The position numbers and the translations under genes are program-made. Of a DNA stretch of 64,000 nucleotides, positions 29,467 to 38,649 are shown in pieces (the first letter of the stretch is position 1; every line of letters begins with the position of its first letter). Origin of the DNA: Pectinophora gossypiella (Eukaryota; Arthropoda; Insecta; Lepidoptera; Gelechiidae); NCBI RefSeq assembly GCF_024362695.1, contig NC_065419.1, positions 14,942,678-15,006,677 of the forward strand. The letters are read 5' to 3'. The notes beneath the pieces are model-generated. The model did no database searches. It was given only the letters and a program-made list of their open reading frames with translations, and was not told the DNA's origin.

Positions 29467-29860
29467 ATAGCCGTGGTCGCCCAGTTAGTAGAACGCTTGC
29501 CTCTCACTTTGAGGTTGCAGGTTCGAAACCAGCATAAGTCTAAACCAATGATTGTCGAATTTGTTTTCGAAGTCATATTTGGATCACAAATGATTATCAC
29601 TTTCTCAGCGGTGAAGGAAAACATTGTGAGGAAACCCACATTCCCTTGTCAGAGGTATGTGACCTCACCTGTATTGGGCTGGTTTACCCTTCGCGGATTG
29701 AAAGGTCAGACAGGCAGTCGCTTCTGTGAAAAACCGGACCTGTAAAATCTTCAGGTTAGGTAAGCGACAAAGTAGCGTTAATGCTACACCGACAAGAGCG
29801 TGGCTCTTAAATTGATGATGATTAGGTAAGCGGATCCCGTGAAAAACGGGATAATGCTAG
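29467..29860 (+). mobile_element. SINE-B, split by a 55-bp LINE tail
   Basis: Head AGCCGTGGTCGCCCAGTTAG and B-box GCAGGTTCGAAACCAGC; body TTGTCGAATTTGTTTTCGAA; end AACGGGATAATGCTAGG. Its 3' part is interrupted at 29767-29821. Confidence 0.85.
29767..29821 (+). mobile_element. 55-bp LINE-X 3' end with 11-bp target duplication
   Basis: AATGCTACACCGACAAGAGC and GTGGCTCTTAAATTGATGAT form the end of LINE-X. TTAGGTAAGCG is duplicated at 29756-29766 and 29822-29832. Confidence 0.85.
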
Positions 29861-29905
29861 GTAAGGATTAATCATATAACCCAGAATCATGGTTTGAATT
29901 ATCCC

Positions 29906-30055
29906 GGGTATTGGCACGGCCACCCACGGCGCGAATTATTTCGAGGGATTCGAACAATAGCCATACGACGTATATCTACGTAGATAGCATTCGCTGCGTT
30001 TATTGGTCGAAGTCCTCGATATAATTCGGGCCGCGCGTTACCGTGTAGACCCTAT
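29906..30055. mobile_element. Hairpin element, about 150 bp
   Basis: CGGCGCGAATTATTTCGAGG and ATTCGAACAATA at the left are mirrored by TATTGGTCGAAGTCCTCGAT and ATAATTCGGGCCGCG at the right. A MITE-P scrap (CCCAGAATCATGGTTTGAAT) lies just before it. No second copy in the window. Confidence 0.55.
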
Positions 30056-30162
30056 ACGACATAAAATGTGTTCAGTTACTATTTGTAATGTTAACTCGCC
30101 ACCGTTATGACCATCGACAGGCATATACATTGCATATCTACGTCGATAGTATACAGACAACG

Positions 30163-30395
30163 TAACAAAAACTTTGGGGGATGATTCAGCTCATGATTCT
30201 ATAGAATAGAAATAGTTTATTTATTATAAAAGGGCGCCACACAAAAAAAAGACAACAACATATCAAATTTCCACTAAAACAATTACAAAAAAGCTAGACA
30301 GATGTTTGTCGAAATGATCATAAGGTGGGCCTCACTCAGCACAAGTCGCGGCGTGAACCACGACATTCTGGATTAATATCAAGTGGAAAAACAAA
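30163..30395. mobile_element. MITE-P, split and right end lost
   Basis: CGTAACAAAAACTTTGGGGG and GATGATTCAGCTCATGATTC precede, and GGATTAATATCAAGTGGAAA follows, the LINE 3' UTR inside it. Confidence 0.65.
30201..30363 (-). mobile_element. LINE 3' UTR (type U) inside MITE-P
   Basis: AGAATAGAAATAGTTTATTT to GCGTGAACCACGAC, flanked by ATTCT at 30196-30200 and 30364-30368. Confidence 0.7.
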
Positions 30396-30940
30396 ATTTT
30401 GTATGGCGGCCATCCTGTTTTTCTGCCACTTTGTTTTTTTTTTTCACCGACGATTGGATTTGACAAGATTTAATTACGTTGTGCGAAAAAAAAATTATCC
30501 CGTTTTCATAGTTTTGCCAAGCCAGGATGTCTCTCTGATGCGGAGCAATTTTCGAAGATCGAAATGTAGTCTGCTAAAAGTTCTCTTTCATATATTACCA
30601 TAGTCTTACTAATTTGATTTGAATACTCCTCAACTAGGTATTTATATCATTTCATATTCTCTGTTCAACCTGCAATATTTACACCGCGCAGCAGCCTTTA
30701 TCCCAAAACCCGAGAGGTCATTGCCCTCATCCCAACAATCAGCAATCCAATAATAATAAACATGGCTTTACAACCTAACTTTGCAGTTGGCATAGCTTTT
30801 ATGTCTACGGGGGTAAGGTTGCTATCGCGTTTGGGGGTGCGTTGATAACTTGGTGGTAAGGTACACAACGGTAATTGAAGTTTGCGCGTCGGTGAATCTG
30901 CAGTCATATGGAACTTACGGCCGGGGGGAACGGGGAACTA
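30396..30940. other. No gene or repeat recognised
   Basis: Short open frames at 30325-30603 and 30698-30907 have no motif. Confidence 0.4.
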
Positions 30941-30944
30941 ATGT

Positions 30945-31032
30945 ATTTTAGAACCATGTCGCATTTACATATTTGACTTTTGGTGAGACTTTATTTCATT
31001 TTGACAAATAAGTTAATGTGACATGACAACAT
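30945..31032. mobile_element. MITE-2 core fragment
   Basis: TAGAACCATGTCGCATTTAC, GGTGAGACTTTATTTCATTT and AGTTAATGTGACATGAC; outer ends missing. Confidence 0.5.
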
Positions 31033-31165
31033 TTTTTCTTTATTACTTGACAAGAATACAAACATTGTTACCCATTGTAGGTGGTTTTAAATATACTTAA
31101 ATGGGTACATTTCAATATATGAGTGATTAAGAACCAACCGTGAACAACATTGCCCAAGAAACTAT

Positions 31166-31426
31166 GGGTGGTATTAATAAACTACTCTCAGCTTTGAGAC
31201 TGCTCTCAAGATGATGTCAATGTGACAGTTCTTATATAAAAACAGGGATTTAAGCATGGTCTTGAGAGCAGTCTCAGGTGAGATTGATTTTTCAAATTCA
31301 AATTCAAAAATATCTTTATTCAGTATAGGTAACATAGTTACATTTTGAATCGTCAATTTTTACATAACGAACATCTCATCCGCCTAAAACTACTGCAGCT
31401 TCTCACAACCTGTAAAGCCACCCTTA
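31166..31426. mobile_element. MITE-S copy carrying a LINE-CR tail
   Basis: GGTGGTATTAATAAACTACT to GAGAGCAGTCTCAGGTGAGA, then the LINE tail (31293-31419), then the MITE end ACCCTTA. Confidence 0.7.
31293..31419 (-). mobile_element. LINE-CR 3' tail, 5' truncated
   Basis: CAAATTCAAATTCAAAAATA, TCTTTATTCAGTATAGGTAA and CTGCAGCTTCTCACAACCTG: only the last 125 bp of the LINE 3' UTR. Confidence 0.75.
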
Positions 31427-31641
31427 GGGTGGTATTAATCAACTACTCATGAGCCATGTCAGGGGCTTCTGGCGACTCAATAGTAACCCTGACACCAGGG
31501 TTGGTGAGGTTGGTACTCCACCTCACAACCCACACGATAGAAGAAGAATCAACTACTCTCAGCTTTGAGACTGCTCTCAAGATGATGTCAATGTGACAGT
31601 TCTTATATAAAAACAGGGAGATTAGTTTATTAATATCACCC
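31427..31641. mobile_element. Second MITE-S copy, with a SINE-A scrap inside
   Basis: Begins where the first copy ends, sharing the GGG boundary. AACAGGGAGATTAGTTTATT and AATATCACCCTTA close it; most of the second arm is deleted. Confidence 0.75.
31449..31546 (+). mobile_element. SINE-A 3' end only, 98 bp, 12-bp target duplication
   Basis: ATGAGCCATGTCAGGGGCTT to GATAGAAGAAG. AATCAACTACTC is at 31437-31448 and 31547-31558. Removing it restores the sister MITE-S sequence. Confidence 0.9.
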
Positions 31642-31659
31642 TTAGACACAAACGTAAAT

Positions 31660-31970
31660 AGTAAACAGGCTAATATATTTTCCACTTCTGGTCGTCTTCT
31701 AATCCACCGATAAGGTATGGTGCATACTCGACCACGAGTGACCAGAGAAACCATATTTTAAATATGACAAGTAAAAGAAATAAAGTGCATTCTATAAGTA
31801 AAAATGTGTTGCGTTACGCACGAGAGGAATTTGCACAAAAATATTTTACAAGTATGACCAGCCTAATAGGATAGAATAAGGAATAATACTACGTATAGAA
31901 CGGCAACTCTCCACTCCGCACCAGCGGCTGAGCTAGGTTTACCTCACCCCCTCGAACATAGTTTAGTTTT
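31660..31970. other. No gene; repeat G end
   Basis: 31865-31965 has AATAATACTACGTATAGAAC, CAACTCTCCACTCCGCACCA and GTTTACCTCACCCCCT, the first part of repeat G. The rest is unassigned. Confidence 0.45.
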
Positions 31971-32071
31971 CAATCGTATGGCGTCAGACGTCACACACAC
32001 AGGTGCGCGTGTATAATAACGTCAATGTAGTGTCTGTGTAAAACGAGGTGTCGAGGTTTTGTATGTGTATT

Positions 32072-32345
32072 TAGTTCAGTGTATGGTGCGATGAACTATC
32101 TGTCCGTATGCCGCACATATTCGCAGTACTGTCGCCCCCGGCGCGGCGCGCGGGGTCGACATCTAATTACCGCCCCCACTTGCTTCTGACGGAATCGTAT
32201 ATTAATAGTTTAGTTCGGTGTATGGCGCGACGAACTATTTGTCCGTATGTCGCACATATGCGCAGTACCGTCGCCCCCGGCGTGACTCGCGGGGTCGACA
32301 ACTAATTACCGCCCCCTACTTGCAGCATACGGAACCTCTACTTAC
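32072..32345. repeat. GC-rich tandem duplication, 139-bp unit
   Basis: TTAGTTCAGTGTATGGTGCG then GTCGCCCCCGGCGCGGCGCG and TCTAATTACCGCCCCCACTT; then again from 32211 with TTAGTTCGGTGTATGGCGCG. Two units at a 139-bp step, clearly alike with scattered changes. TCAGT is an arthropod initiator word, so this could be promoter DNA of a mobile element or gene. No reading frame. Confidence 0.7.
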
Positions 32346-32397
32346 TGCACTGTAGTACCGGATGTGCTATTATAGCTTTTAAAATTTATAATAGTTT

Positions 32398-32460
32398 AAA
32401 TGACAACCTACTCAAATGAGATGCTTTCTACGAAACGTCAAAACCGTTCATTCATACGGC
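32398..32460. mobile_element. MITE-Z fragment
   Basis: ATGACAACCTACTCAAATGA and TACGAAACGTCAAAACC. Confidence 0.5.
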
Positions 32461-32518
32461 GTTTGTATGAGAATACAAAACGACTTCATCAATATACGTG
32501 GTTTATCGTCGCACTCAT

Positions 32519-32848
32519 AAACTAAATATACGTCCCAATGCTGGGGCACAGGCCTCCCCTCAATCAACCGGAGGGGGTATGGAGCATACTCCACCACGCT
32601 GCTCCACTGCGGGTTGGTGGAGGTGTTTTTACGGCTAATAGCTGGAACCAACGGCTTAACGTGCCCTCCGAAGCACGGAATCATCTTACTTTTTCGGACA
32701 ATCAGGTGATTCAAGCCTGAAAAGTCCTTACCAAACAAAGGACAGTCTCACAAAGTGATTTCGACAATGTCCCCATCGGGAATCCAACCCGGACCTCCAG
32801 ATCGTGAGCCTAACGCTCTAACCACTAGACCACGGAGGCTGTCAAGTG
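32519..32848 (-). mobile_element. SINE-C, full length, 13-bp target duplication
   Basis: Reverse complete copy. TCGTCGCACTCAT is at 32506-32518 and 32849-32861. Confidence 0.9.
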
Positions 32849-32974
32849 TCGTCGCACTCATTGTTGCGTTATTCTAAATCAAAATTCGTCAATACGTCAA
32901 AACGAATACTTTGACCTTGAATTATCTTTGATCTAGTTTTTTATGTATGTGTGTGATACACGTTATGTATGTGG

Positions 32975-33407
32975 GAGCCGTGGTAGTCCAGTTGGTAGAA
33001 CGATCGCCTCTCACTTTGAGGTCGCAGGTTCGTATCCAGCACAGGCCTATACCAAAAATTGTTAAATTATTAAGCATTATCCCGTTTTTCACGAGGTTCG
33101 CTTACCTAACCTGAAGATTCGACAGGTCCGGTTTTTTAAAGAAGCGACTGCATGTCTGACCTTCCAACCCGCGTAGGGAAAACCAGCCCAATACAGGTTA
33201 GGTCACATACCACCGAAAATCAATTTCTCGGGAATGTGGGTTTCCTCACGATGTTTTCCTTCACCGCTGAGCACGTGATAATCATTTATGATCCAAACAT
33301 GAATTCGAAAACAAATTCGATAATCATTAGTTTAGGCCTGTGCTGGATTCGAGCCTGCGACCTCAAAGTGAGAGGCAAGCGTTCTACCAACTGGTCTACC
33401 ACGGCTC
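32975..33407. mobile_element. SINE-B pair, forward head then full reverse copy
   Basis: 32975-33065 is a forward head (GAGCCGTGGTAGTCCAGTTG, B-box GCAGGTTCGTATCCAGC). 33071-33407 is a whole reverse SINE-B ending CTACCACGGCTC. The heads lie at the two outer edges, so the unit folds on itself. No target duplication around the pair was found. Confidence 0.75.
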
Positions 33408-33600
33408 TTACATATCTTATCCCATATAGTATCGTATTATAGTCAATGATCCAATGTAACACTATTTACTCGGTCGCATTCCACGTCCCATCTCGCGGTA
33501 TACCGAAAATCTTGTCAGCTATATTGAATTTAAAATCCATCGGCTCTCAGACGCCGGAGACATGAATAATATTACTCTTATAAAATTTAGGTTTCAGGTA

Positions 33601-33718
33601 CAGTCATGAGCAATATAATGTACCCACTTTAGGACATTTAGTGAGACTTACAGTTCAATTTGTCAAAAAGTTAATGTGACAAGGTACCAAAGTGTATACA
33701 TATTAATGCTCGTGACCG
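33601..33718. mobile_element. MITE-2, internally deleted
   Basis: CAGTCATGAGCAATATAATG to GCTCGTGACCG, TA on each side; 118 bp against the usual 142. Confidence 0.75.
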
Positions 33719-33739
33719 TATACATGTATATTACAAGTA

Positions 33740-33764
33740 ACAGCGTCTGTGGTGTAGTGGTTAG
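33740..33764 (+). mobile_element. SINE-C head scrap
   Basis: ACAGCGTCTGTGGTGTAGTG then GTTAG, the A-box region of SINE-C, merging into the telomere-like repeat. Confidence 0.5.
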
Positions 33765-33784
33765 GTTAGGTTAGGTTAGGTTAG
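33761..33784. repeat. Interstitial telomere-like repeat, (TTAGG)4.8
   Basis: Four perfect TTAGG units and TTAG. TTAGG is the usual insect telomere unit. It joins a SINE-C head to the broken end of a reverse SINE-A. Confidence 0.75.
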
Positions 33785-34010
33785 TGTAACGACTACATAC
33801 TTACATCAGTAAGTAGTAACCGGGACCAACAGCTTAACGTGCCTTCCGCAGCACAGATCATCTTACTTTCGGACAGTCAGGTGATCAGTCTGTAATGTCC
33901 TAACCAAACTAGGGATCACAAAGTGATTTTTGTGATTTGCCCCACCGGGATTCGAACCCAGGGCATCCGGATTGTGAGCCCAACGCTCAACCACTGGATC
34001 ACGGAAGATG
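33785..34010 (-). mobile_element. SINE-A, 3' end missing, reverse
   Basis: GTAACGACTACATACTTACA through the module (GTGCCTTCCGCAGCACAGAT) to the head CCACTGGATCACGGA. The normal GAAGAAG end is absent; the telomere-like run takes its place. Confidence 0.8.
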
Positions 34011-34035
34011 TGGTGTATGAGTAAAAGACGATATA

Positions 34036-34345
34036 GTGACTAAGATTGAGAAGGGAATGTTAGGTTGGTTTGGAGACGTAGAACGGATGAAAGATAATAG
34101 AATTGCGAAAGCGGTATACAAAGCGAAAGTTGATGGTAAGGCTGGCAGAGAAATACCTAAAAGGACTTACATTGGCCAAATTGGAGATGTCCTTAGAAAA
34201 GGTTTAGTGCGATCTACTCTGAACCGGCGTGCGTGGCAGGAAGCTAGAGAAGTGTGTCAGGATCGAAACAAATGGGATTCTATAGTCTCTGTTTACCCCG
34301 GTGGGAAATAGGCGTGAGTTTATGTATGTATGTTAGCCTGGGTAT
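34036..34345 (+). pseudogene. LINE-W ORF2 C-terminus
   Basis: An open run of about 91 codons: EKGMLGWFGDVERMKDNRIA, GREIPKRTYIGQIGDVLRKG, then VRSTLNRRAWQEAREVCQDR and WDSIVSVYPGGK, stop at 34309-34311. L.WFG(D/H)VERM followed by RP(K/R)RTY is the usual end of RTE-like retrotransposon proteins. The 3' UTR GCGTGAGTTTATGTATGTAT follows. 5' truncated; no catalytic domain. Confidence 0.75.
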
Positions 34346-34710
34346 TGTGATTTCCCGTCTCCTGTCACGCTCTTGCCCATGGAAAACAACCATTCCAGTG
34401 CAGATAAGCATGACAATCAACTACGTAGTAAGAACCTAGTACCTACACAGTACGGAATGGTACGGACGCGTACTGAATGCATCTCAGGCTTGTACCAGTT
34501 GCATCGCCATTGTTCGTGCACCGACTGACTGCACATACTGAATAACTGCGTACAATGCACGCCTGCGCCTGTCAGCTGCCATATTGCATATTGCACTTTT
34601 TTCACTTACAGCAGATTTCCTTGCGCTATTTATGTATGGCGGAAAGACTTAAGGGTGATGGGACAATAGGCGGAAGTGTAGTCATGCTATTCGGTGATCT
34701 AAATAATTAT
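34346..34710. other. No gene or repeat recognised
   Basis: Apparently unique. Confidence 0.4.
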
Positions 34711-34711
34711 T

Positions 34712-35170
34712 TTTCAAATTCAAATTCGTTTATTGCAAAAAATGTGGTACATATATGGCAGTAAAAGTAGTAAAATTATAGTTTCACACATTTCGCTTAA
34801 AATAGCATGCAAAAAAAAAATGTTTTGTTATACGATATGCTCATACTCATACTCATTTATTCATAAAAAATTTAAATTTTACATGTCAAATGTCTACTTA
34901 TAAATATCAAGTACCCATAGTTAATAATACATAATTATATCAGTGATGTCAACATATTATCTATCCATTACAGAACTCATCCATGTTATAAAAAATATGA
35001 CTCCCCAATCCAATGTTAAATGAACATTATAATTAAATTAAATGTCAGTAGGTTATCATAGGAAGTAATACAATTAAAATAAACTAATAATAATACAATC
35101 ATAGGAAGTAGTCATAGATAAACTAAGCTAAATGAGCTCTACACCTTTTTGCCGCTACTTGAAGGTCTAG
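34712..35170 (-). mobile_element. Two LINE 3' ends in reverse
   Basis: 34712-34810 starts TTTTCAAATTCAAATTCGTT and TATTGCAAAAAATGTGGTAC; 34845-35170 starts ATACTCATACTCATTTATTC and ATAAAAAATTTAAATTTTAC. Both look like reverse 3' tails with A/T-rich UTRs. No coding part is preserved. Confidence 0.45.
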
Positions 35171-35250
35171 AGAACCTACGTAACCTTAACGCTTTATTAC
35201 ATTATGCAAACCAAAGGGTCCGATGCTTCGGGATCGCACAGTGAAATATA

Positions 35251-35638
35251 CAGGGTGTTAGTATCATCGTAACGAATACTGAGGGGGATGATGCAATTTT
35301 GGAATTTCCGTCGCAAAATTCACGATATTTATTGTGTTGTTTTAATTATTTTAAATTCTATACTTTTGCGATGGAAAATTCCACTTGATATTAACTTAGA
35401 ATAATCAGCTGAATCATCATTCTCAGTATTACGTTACGAATACTTTGGGGTATGATTCAGACCATGATTCTGAGGTAAATATCAAATGGATTTTTCCGTC
35501 ACAAAATTAACGATATTTATTGTTTTTTTATTATTCAAATCCTATACTTTTGCGATGGAAAATTCCACTTGATATTAACTCAGAATAATGAGCTGAATGA
35601 TCCCCCTGAGTATTCGTTACGATGTCACTAACACCCTG
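35251..35638. mobile_element. MITE-P tandem dimer
   Basis: Four arms in the order left, right, left, right, joined at TCAGTATTACGTTACGAATA without intervening ends. CAGGGTGTTAGTATCATCGT opens it, AACACCCTG closes it, with TA outside both. Confidence 0.8.
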
Positions 35639-35794
35639 TATTCACGCCTGAGCGTTATTACACGGGTATTCAGCGCACATTGTTGTTCTAAATACGTGGC
35701 TGGCTGACCGAGATTCGTATACGTAGCAAACACGTACCGAGTTGCTATCGATCCCAGAAGCCTTAGCTAGCGGGTCATACTCATACTCACCGTA

Positions 35795-36352
35795 CGGTCA
35801 CGAGCATTAATATATATACATTCATTCATTCATTCATAATTTATTCATAAACAATATCATTGTATGCGAATGTCAGGTTAGTAAACAATTATCATAATAA
35901 GCAGCAATAAATAAGTCAATCGTACAAATTATAAAACAATTGAAATACACATTATACTTATAACAAAGAATAAAGATCATCAAACAATAAAAAATAAATC
36001 AATTAAAACAATTTATAAAATAGTCAATACACAGTATATCACAAAGTTAAAAATCGTCGATACAGTAACAACACTTTTCCAACAGCATATTTTTCAATCT
36101 TGTTTTAAAAATGGAAAGACTTCTGACTGTTTTCAATTCTACAGGCAACCTGTTAAAAAGTTTGACCGCTTGATATCTTGCGCAGTGTTCTACCACGTTA
36201 AGCCTAGGTACCATGACATTCTTTAGGTCTTAAACACTTTGGTACCATGTCACATTAACTTTTTTGTCAAATTGAACTGTAAGTCGGACAAAATGTCAAA
36301 TATGTTAGTGCGACAGAGTCCTAAACTGGGTACATTATATTGCTCAAGACTG
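35795..36352. mobile_element. MITE-2 split by LINE-L
   Basis: CGGTCACGAGCATTAATATA at the left end; CACTTTGGTACCATGTCACA to GCTCAAGACTG at the right; TA flanks. Confidence 0.75.
35819..36233 (-). pseudogene. LINE-L C-terminus and 3' UTR inside MITE-2
   Basis: The reverse strand encodes VKLFNRLPVELKTVRSLSIF, then KTRLKNMLLEKCCYCIDDF and stop, the FN.LP.....S...FK..L end of CR1-like LINEs. A long AT-rich 3' UTR ends in an ATGAATGAATG tail. 5' truncated. Decayed relatives are at 9466-9520 and 10021-10180. Confidence 0.75.
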
Positions 36353-36363
36353 TACAATAACAT

Positions 36364-36464
36364 ACGTACATTTAAAACACATAATAACGGGTTCTTGCCG
36401 CGTTTATATCAGGGAAATACGAGACTCCCGATATTTCGACAACCGCGTAAACTTAAAACAATGT
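36364..36464. repeat. Repeat K, rearranged copy
   Basis: AAAACACATAATAACGGGTT, CGAGACTCCCGATATTTCGA, then an inverted tail piece AACCGCGTAAACTTAAAACA. ATACGTAC occurs at both flanks. Confidence 0.6.
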
Positions 36465-36471
36465 ATACGTA

Positions 36472-36613
36472 CGGTCACGAGTACTAATATGTATACACTT
36501 TGCAACCATGTCACATTATTTTTTTTGACAAATTGAACCGTAAGTCTCATTAAATGACAAATATGATAGTGCGACAAGGTTCTAAACTTGATACATGATA
36601 TTGCTCATGACTG
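36472..36613. mobile_element. MITE-2 copy
   Basis: CGGTCACGAGTACTAATATG to GCTCATGACTG with TA flanks; 142 bp. Confidence 0.8.
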
Positions 36614-36690
36614 TACATTTGTAACTGGAGTGATAGATGTACAACCTAGGTATAACGAGTATATATGTTAAATAAAATTAAATGTAATTA

Positions 36691-37009
36691 CTAGCGTCTA
36701 AGTGGTTGAGCGTTGTGCTCACGGTCCGGAGGCCCCCGGTTCGAATCCCGGTGGAGACATATAACAAAAATCACTCTATGATCCCTAGTTTGGTTAGGTC
36801 ATTACAGGCTGATCACCTGATTGTCGAAAAGTAAGATGATCCGTGCTTCGGAAGGCACGTTAAGCCGTTGGTCCCGGTTATTATTTAGTATTGTAAGTAC
36901 GTAGTCGTTACATGAGTCATGTCAGGGGCCTATGGCGGCTCAGTAATAACCGTGACACCAGGGTTGATGGGGTTGGTAATCCATCTCACAATCCACACGA
37001 TAGAAGAAG
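36691..37009 (+). mobile_element. SINE-A, head partly lost
   Basis: The first bases of the A-box are altered (AGCGTCTAAGTGGTTGAGCG). B-box GGTTCGAATCCC, module and AGAAGAAG tail are intact. Confidence 0.85.
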
Positions 37010-37470
37010 CGGCTAGGTCTGCTAACCTAACCTATATGTGGAAACAACTAGTTTTAACATATTATAACTTTATTATATCCCAATACACTAAATCACATTA
37101 TCTCTCAAATAATAACATCAACCATAACTTATAAAAGTTACACTATATTAATATTAACAATTCTACTCCACACACAAACATAGCAATATGTGCAAAGCGT
37201 ACCCCATTAGCGCTGCGCACATAGTAATGCCTCCTTTATGTACTATATAAAAAAAAACCCTAACCTAACCTATAGTGTGCAGGGTTAACACGCGCAACGT
37301 GATAAAATCATCAATTGATTAAATAAATTTGCGTGCAGATCACATTCGGATGTGGTTTTTGTTAACAAAACCTCGCAATTAGACGAGCTAAGTCTCAATC
37401 CTGATAAAAATATGTGGTATATTTTTTTTACCTGGATTAAAATAAACGAGGGACTTTCCAATACTATGAG
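37010..37470. other. No gene recognised
   Basis: Two short TAACCTAACC runs occur (near 37023 and 37260), too short to call telomeric. Confidence 0.4.
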
Positions 37471-37483
37471 TCTATAGACGTAT

Positions 37484-37774
37484 CATCATCATCAGCCCAT
37501 TAACGTCCCCACTGCTGGGGCACGGGCCTTCCCTATGGATGGATAGGGAGATCGGGCCTTAAACCATCACGTGGGCCCAGTGCGGATTGATGGTTATTAA
37601 CGACTGATAATGCAGCCGGGACCAACGGCTTAACGTGCCTTCCGAAGCACGGAGGAGCTCGAGATGAAAACTTTTTTTTTGTGGTCACCCATCCTATGAC
37701 CGGCCTTTGCGAAAGTTGCTTAAATTCAACAATCGCAGACCGAGCGCGTTTACCGCTGCGCCACCGAGCTCCTC
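37484..37774 (-). mobile_element. SINE-D, intact, 12-bp target duplication
   Basis: Best copy of the tRNA/5S chimera. CTATAGACGTAT is at 37472-37483 and 37775-37786. In reverse: GAGCTCGGTGGCGCAGCGGT, TAAGCAACTTTCGC, GGATGGGTGACCAC, module CCGTGCTTCGGAAGGCACGT, tail CAGCAGTGGGGACGTTAATG and GATGATGATGA. Confidence 0.9.
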
Positions 37775-38015
37775 CTATAGACGTATATTTCTCACGATAT
37801 ACCTTCGTCACAGCTTGCGTCATGCTAAGCCTGCCAAGTTCTCTTTGAGTTAATGTCAGCAAACATTATACGCAGTTACAAAGCAGTGTTTGCTAGGCTC
37901 GCTCGGGATTGAAAGGCGAACATTCTGCCACGGAGAATAAAATAAACAAAATCTATGAGGGGGTTACGTTTGAATCCATATTATAGCATACATAACGGCC
38001 TCCATAGCAGCAAAT

Positions 38016-38072
38016 GGAATTCCATAGTCTCTGCTTACACCGGTGGGAAATAGGCGTGAGTTTATGTATGTA
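38016..38072 (+). mobile_element. LINE-W 3' end
   Basis: AAATGGAATTCCATAGTCTC, TGCTTACACCGGTGGGAAAT and GCGTGAGTTTATGTATGTA: the last codons and tail of LINE-W. SINE-C is inserted at its end. Confidence 0.75.
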
Positions 38073-38401
38073 ACAGCCTCCGTGGTCTAGTGGTTAGAGC
38101 GTTAGGCTCACGATCTGGCGGTCCGGGTTCGTTTCCCGATGGGGACATTGGCCAAATCACTTTGTGAGACTGTCCTTTGTTTGGTAAGGACTTTTCAGGC
38201 TTGAATCACCTGATTGTCCGAAAAAGTAAGATGATTCCGTGCTTCGGAAGGCACGTTAAGCCGTTGGTCCCGGCTATTAGCCGTAAAAAACACCTCCACC
38301 AACCCGCATCGGACCAGCGTGGTGGAGTATGCTCCATACCCTCTCCGGTTGATTGAGGGCCTGTGCCCAGCAGTGGGACGTATAAAGGCTGCTTATGTAT
38401 A
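38073..38401 (+). mobile_element. SINE-C inserted in the LINE-W tail
   Basis: Complete head to tail, with TATGTATGTA at 38063-38072 and 38402-38411. Confidence 0.85.
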
Positions 38402-38411
38402 TATGTATGTA

Positions 38412-38640
38412 CTGCGAAAAATCCCGTATAAAATTTCACCAGCTCTTTGAAGGGGTTGGTCCATACCTTCTCATATTATCTCCATTTAAAAAATCGCTTC
38501 AACTCGTCGCTCCGTTTTGCCGTGAAAGACGGACAGCCTTCTCATTCCACCCAGGCACAATTACATCTTCCACTGATTATTCTGATCAAAATAAACAGAA
38601 GCAATATAGGTAGCAACATAATTCTATACATAATATGATC
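38412..38640. other. No gene or repeat recognised
   Basis: Nothing supported. Confidence 0.4.
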
Positions 38641-38649
38641 CAAATCATC

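Noticed and set aside
33761..33784. True telomere or subtelomere
   Set aside because: Fewer than five units, and ordinary dispersed repeats on both sides.
37020..37270. TAACCTAACC runs as telomeric repeats
   Set aside because: Two units each, within chance in AT-rich DNA.
37680..37774. 5S rRNA gene
   Set aside because: Only the internal promoter words match; the rest of 5S is missing and the segment is bounded by a SINE and its target duplication.
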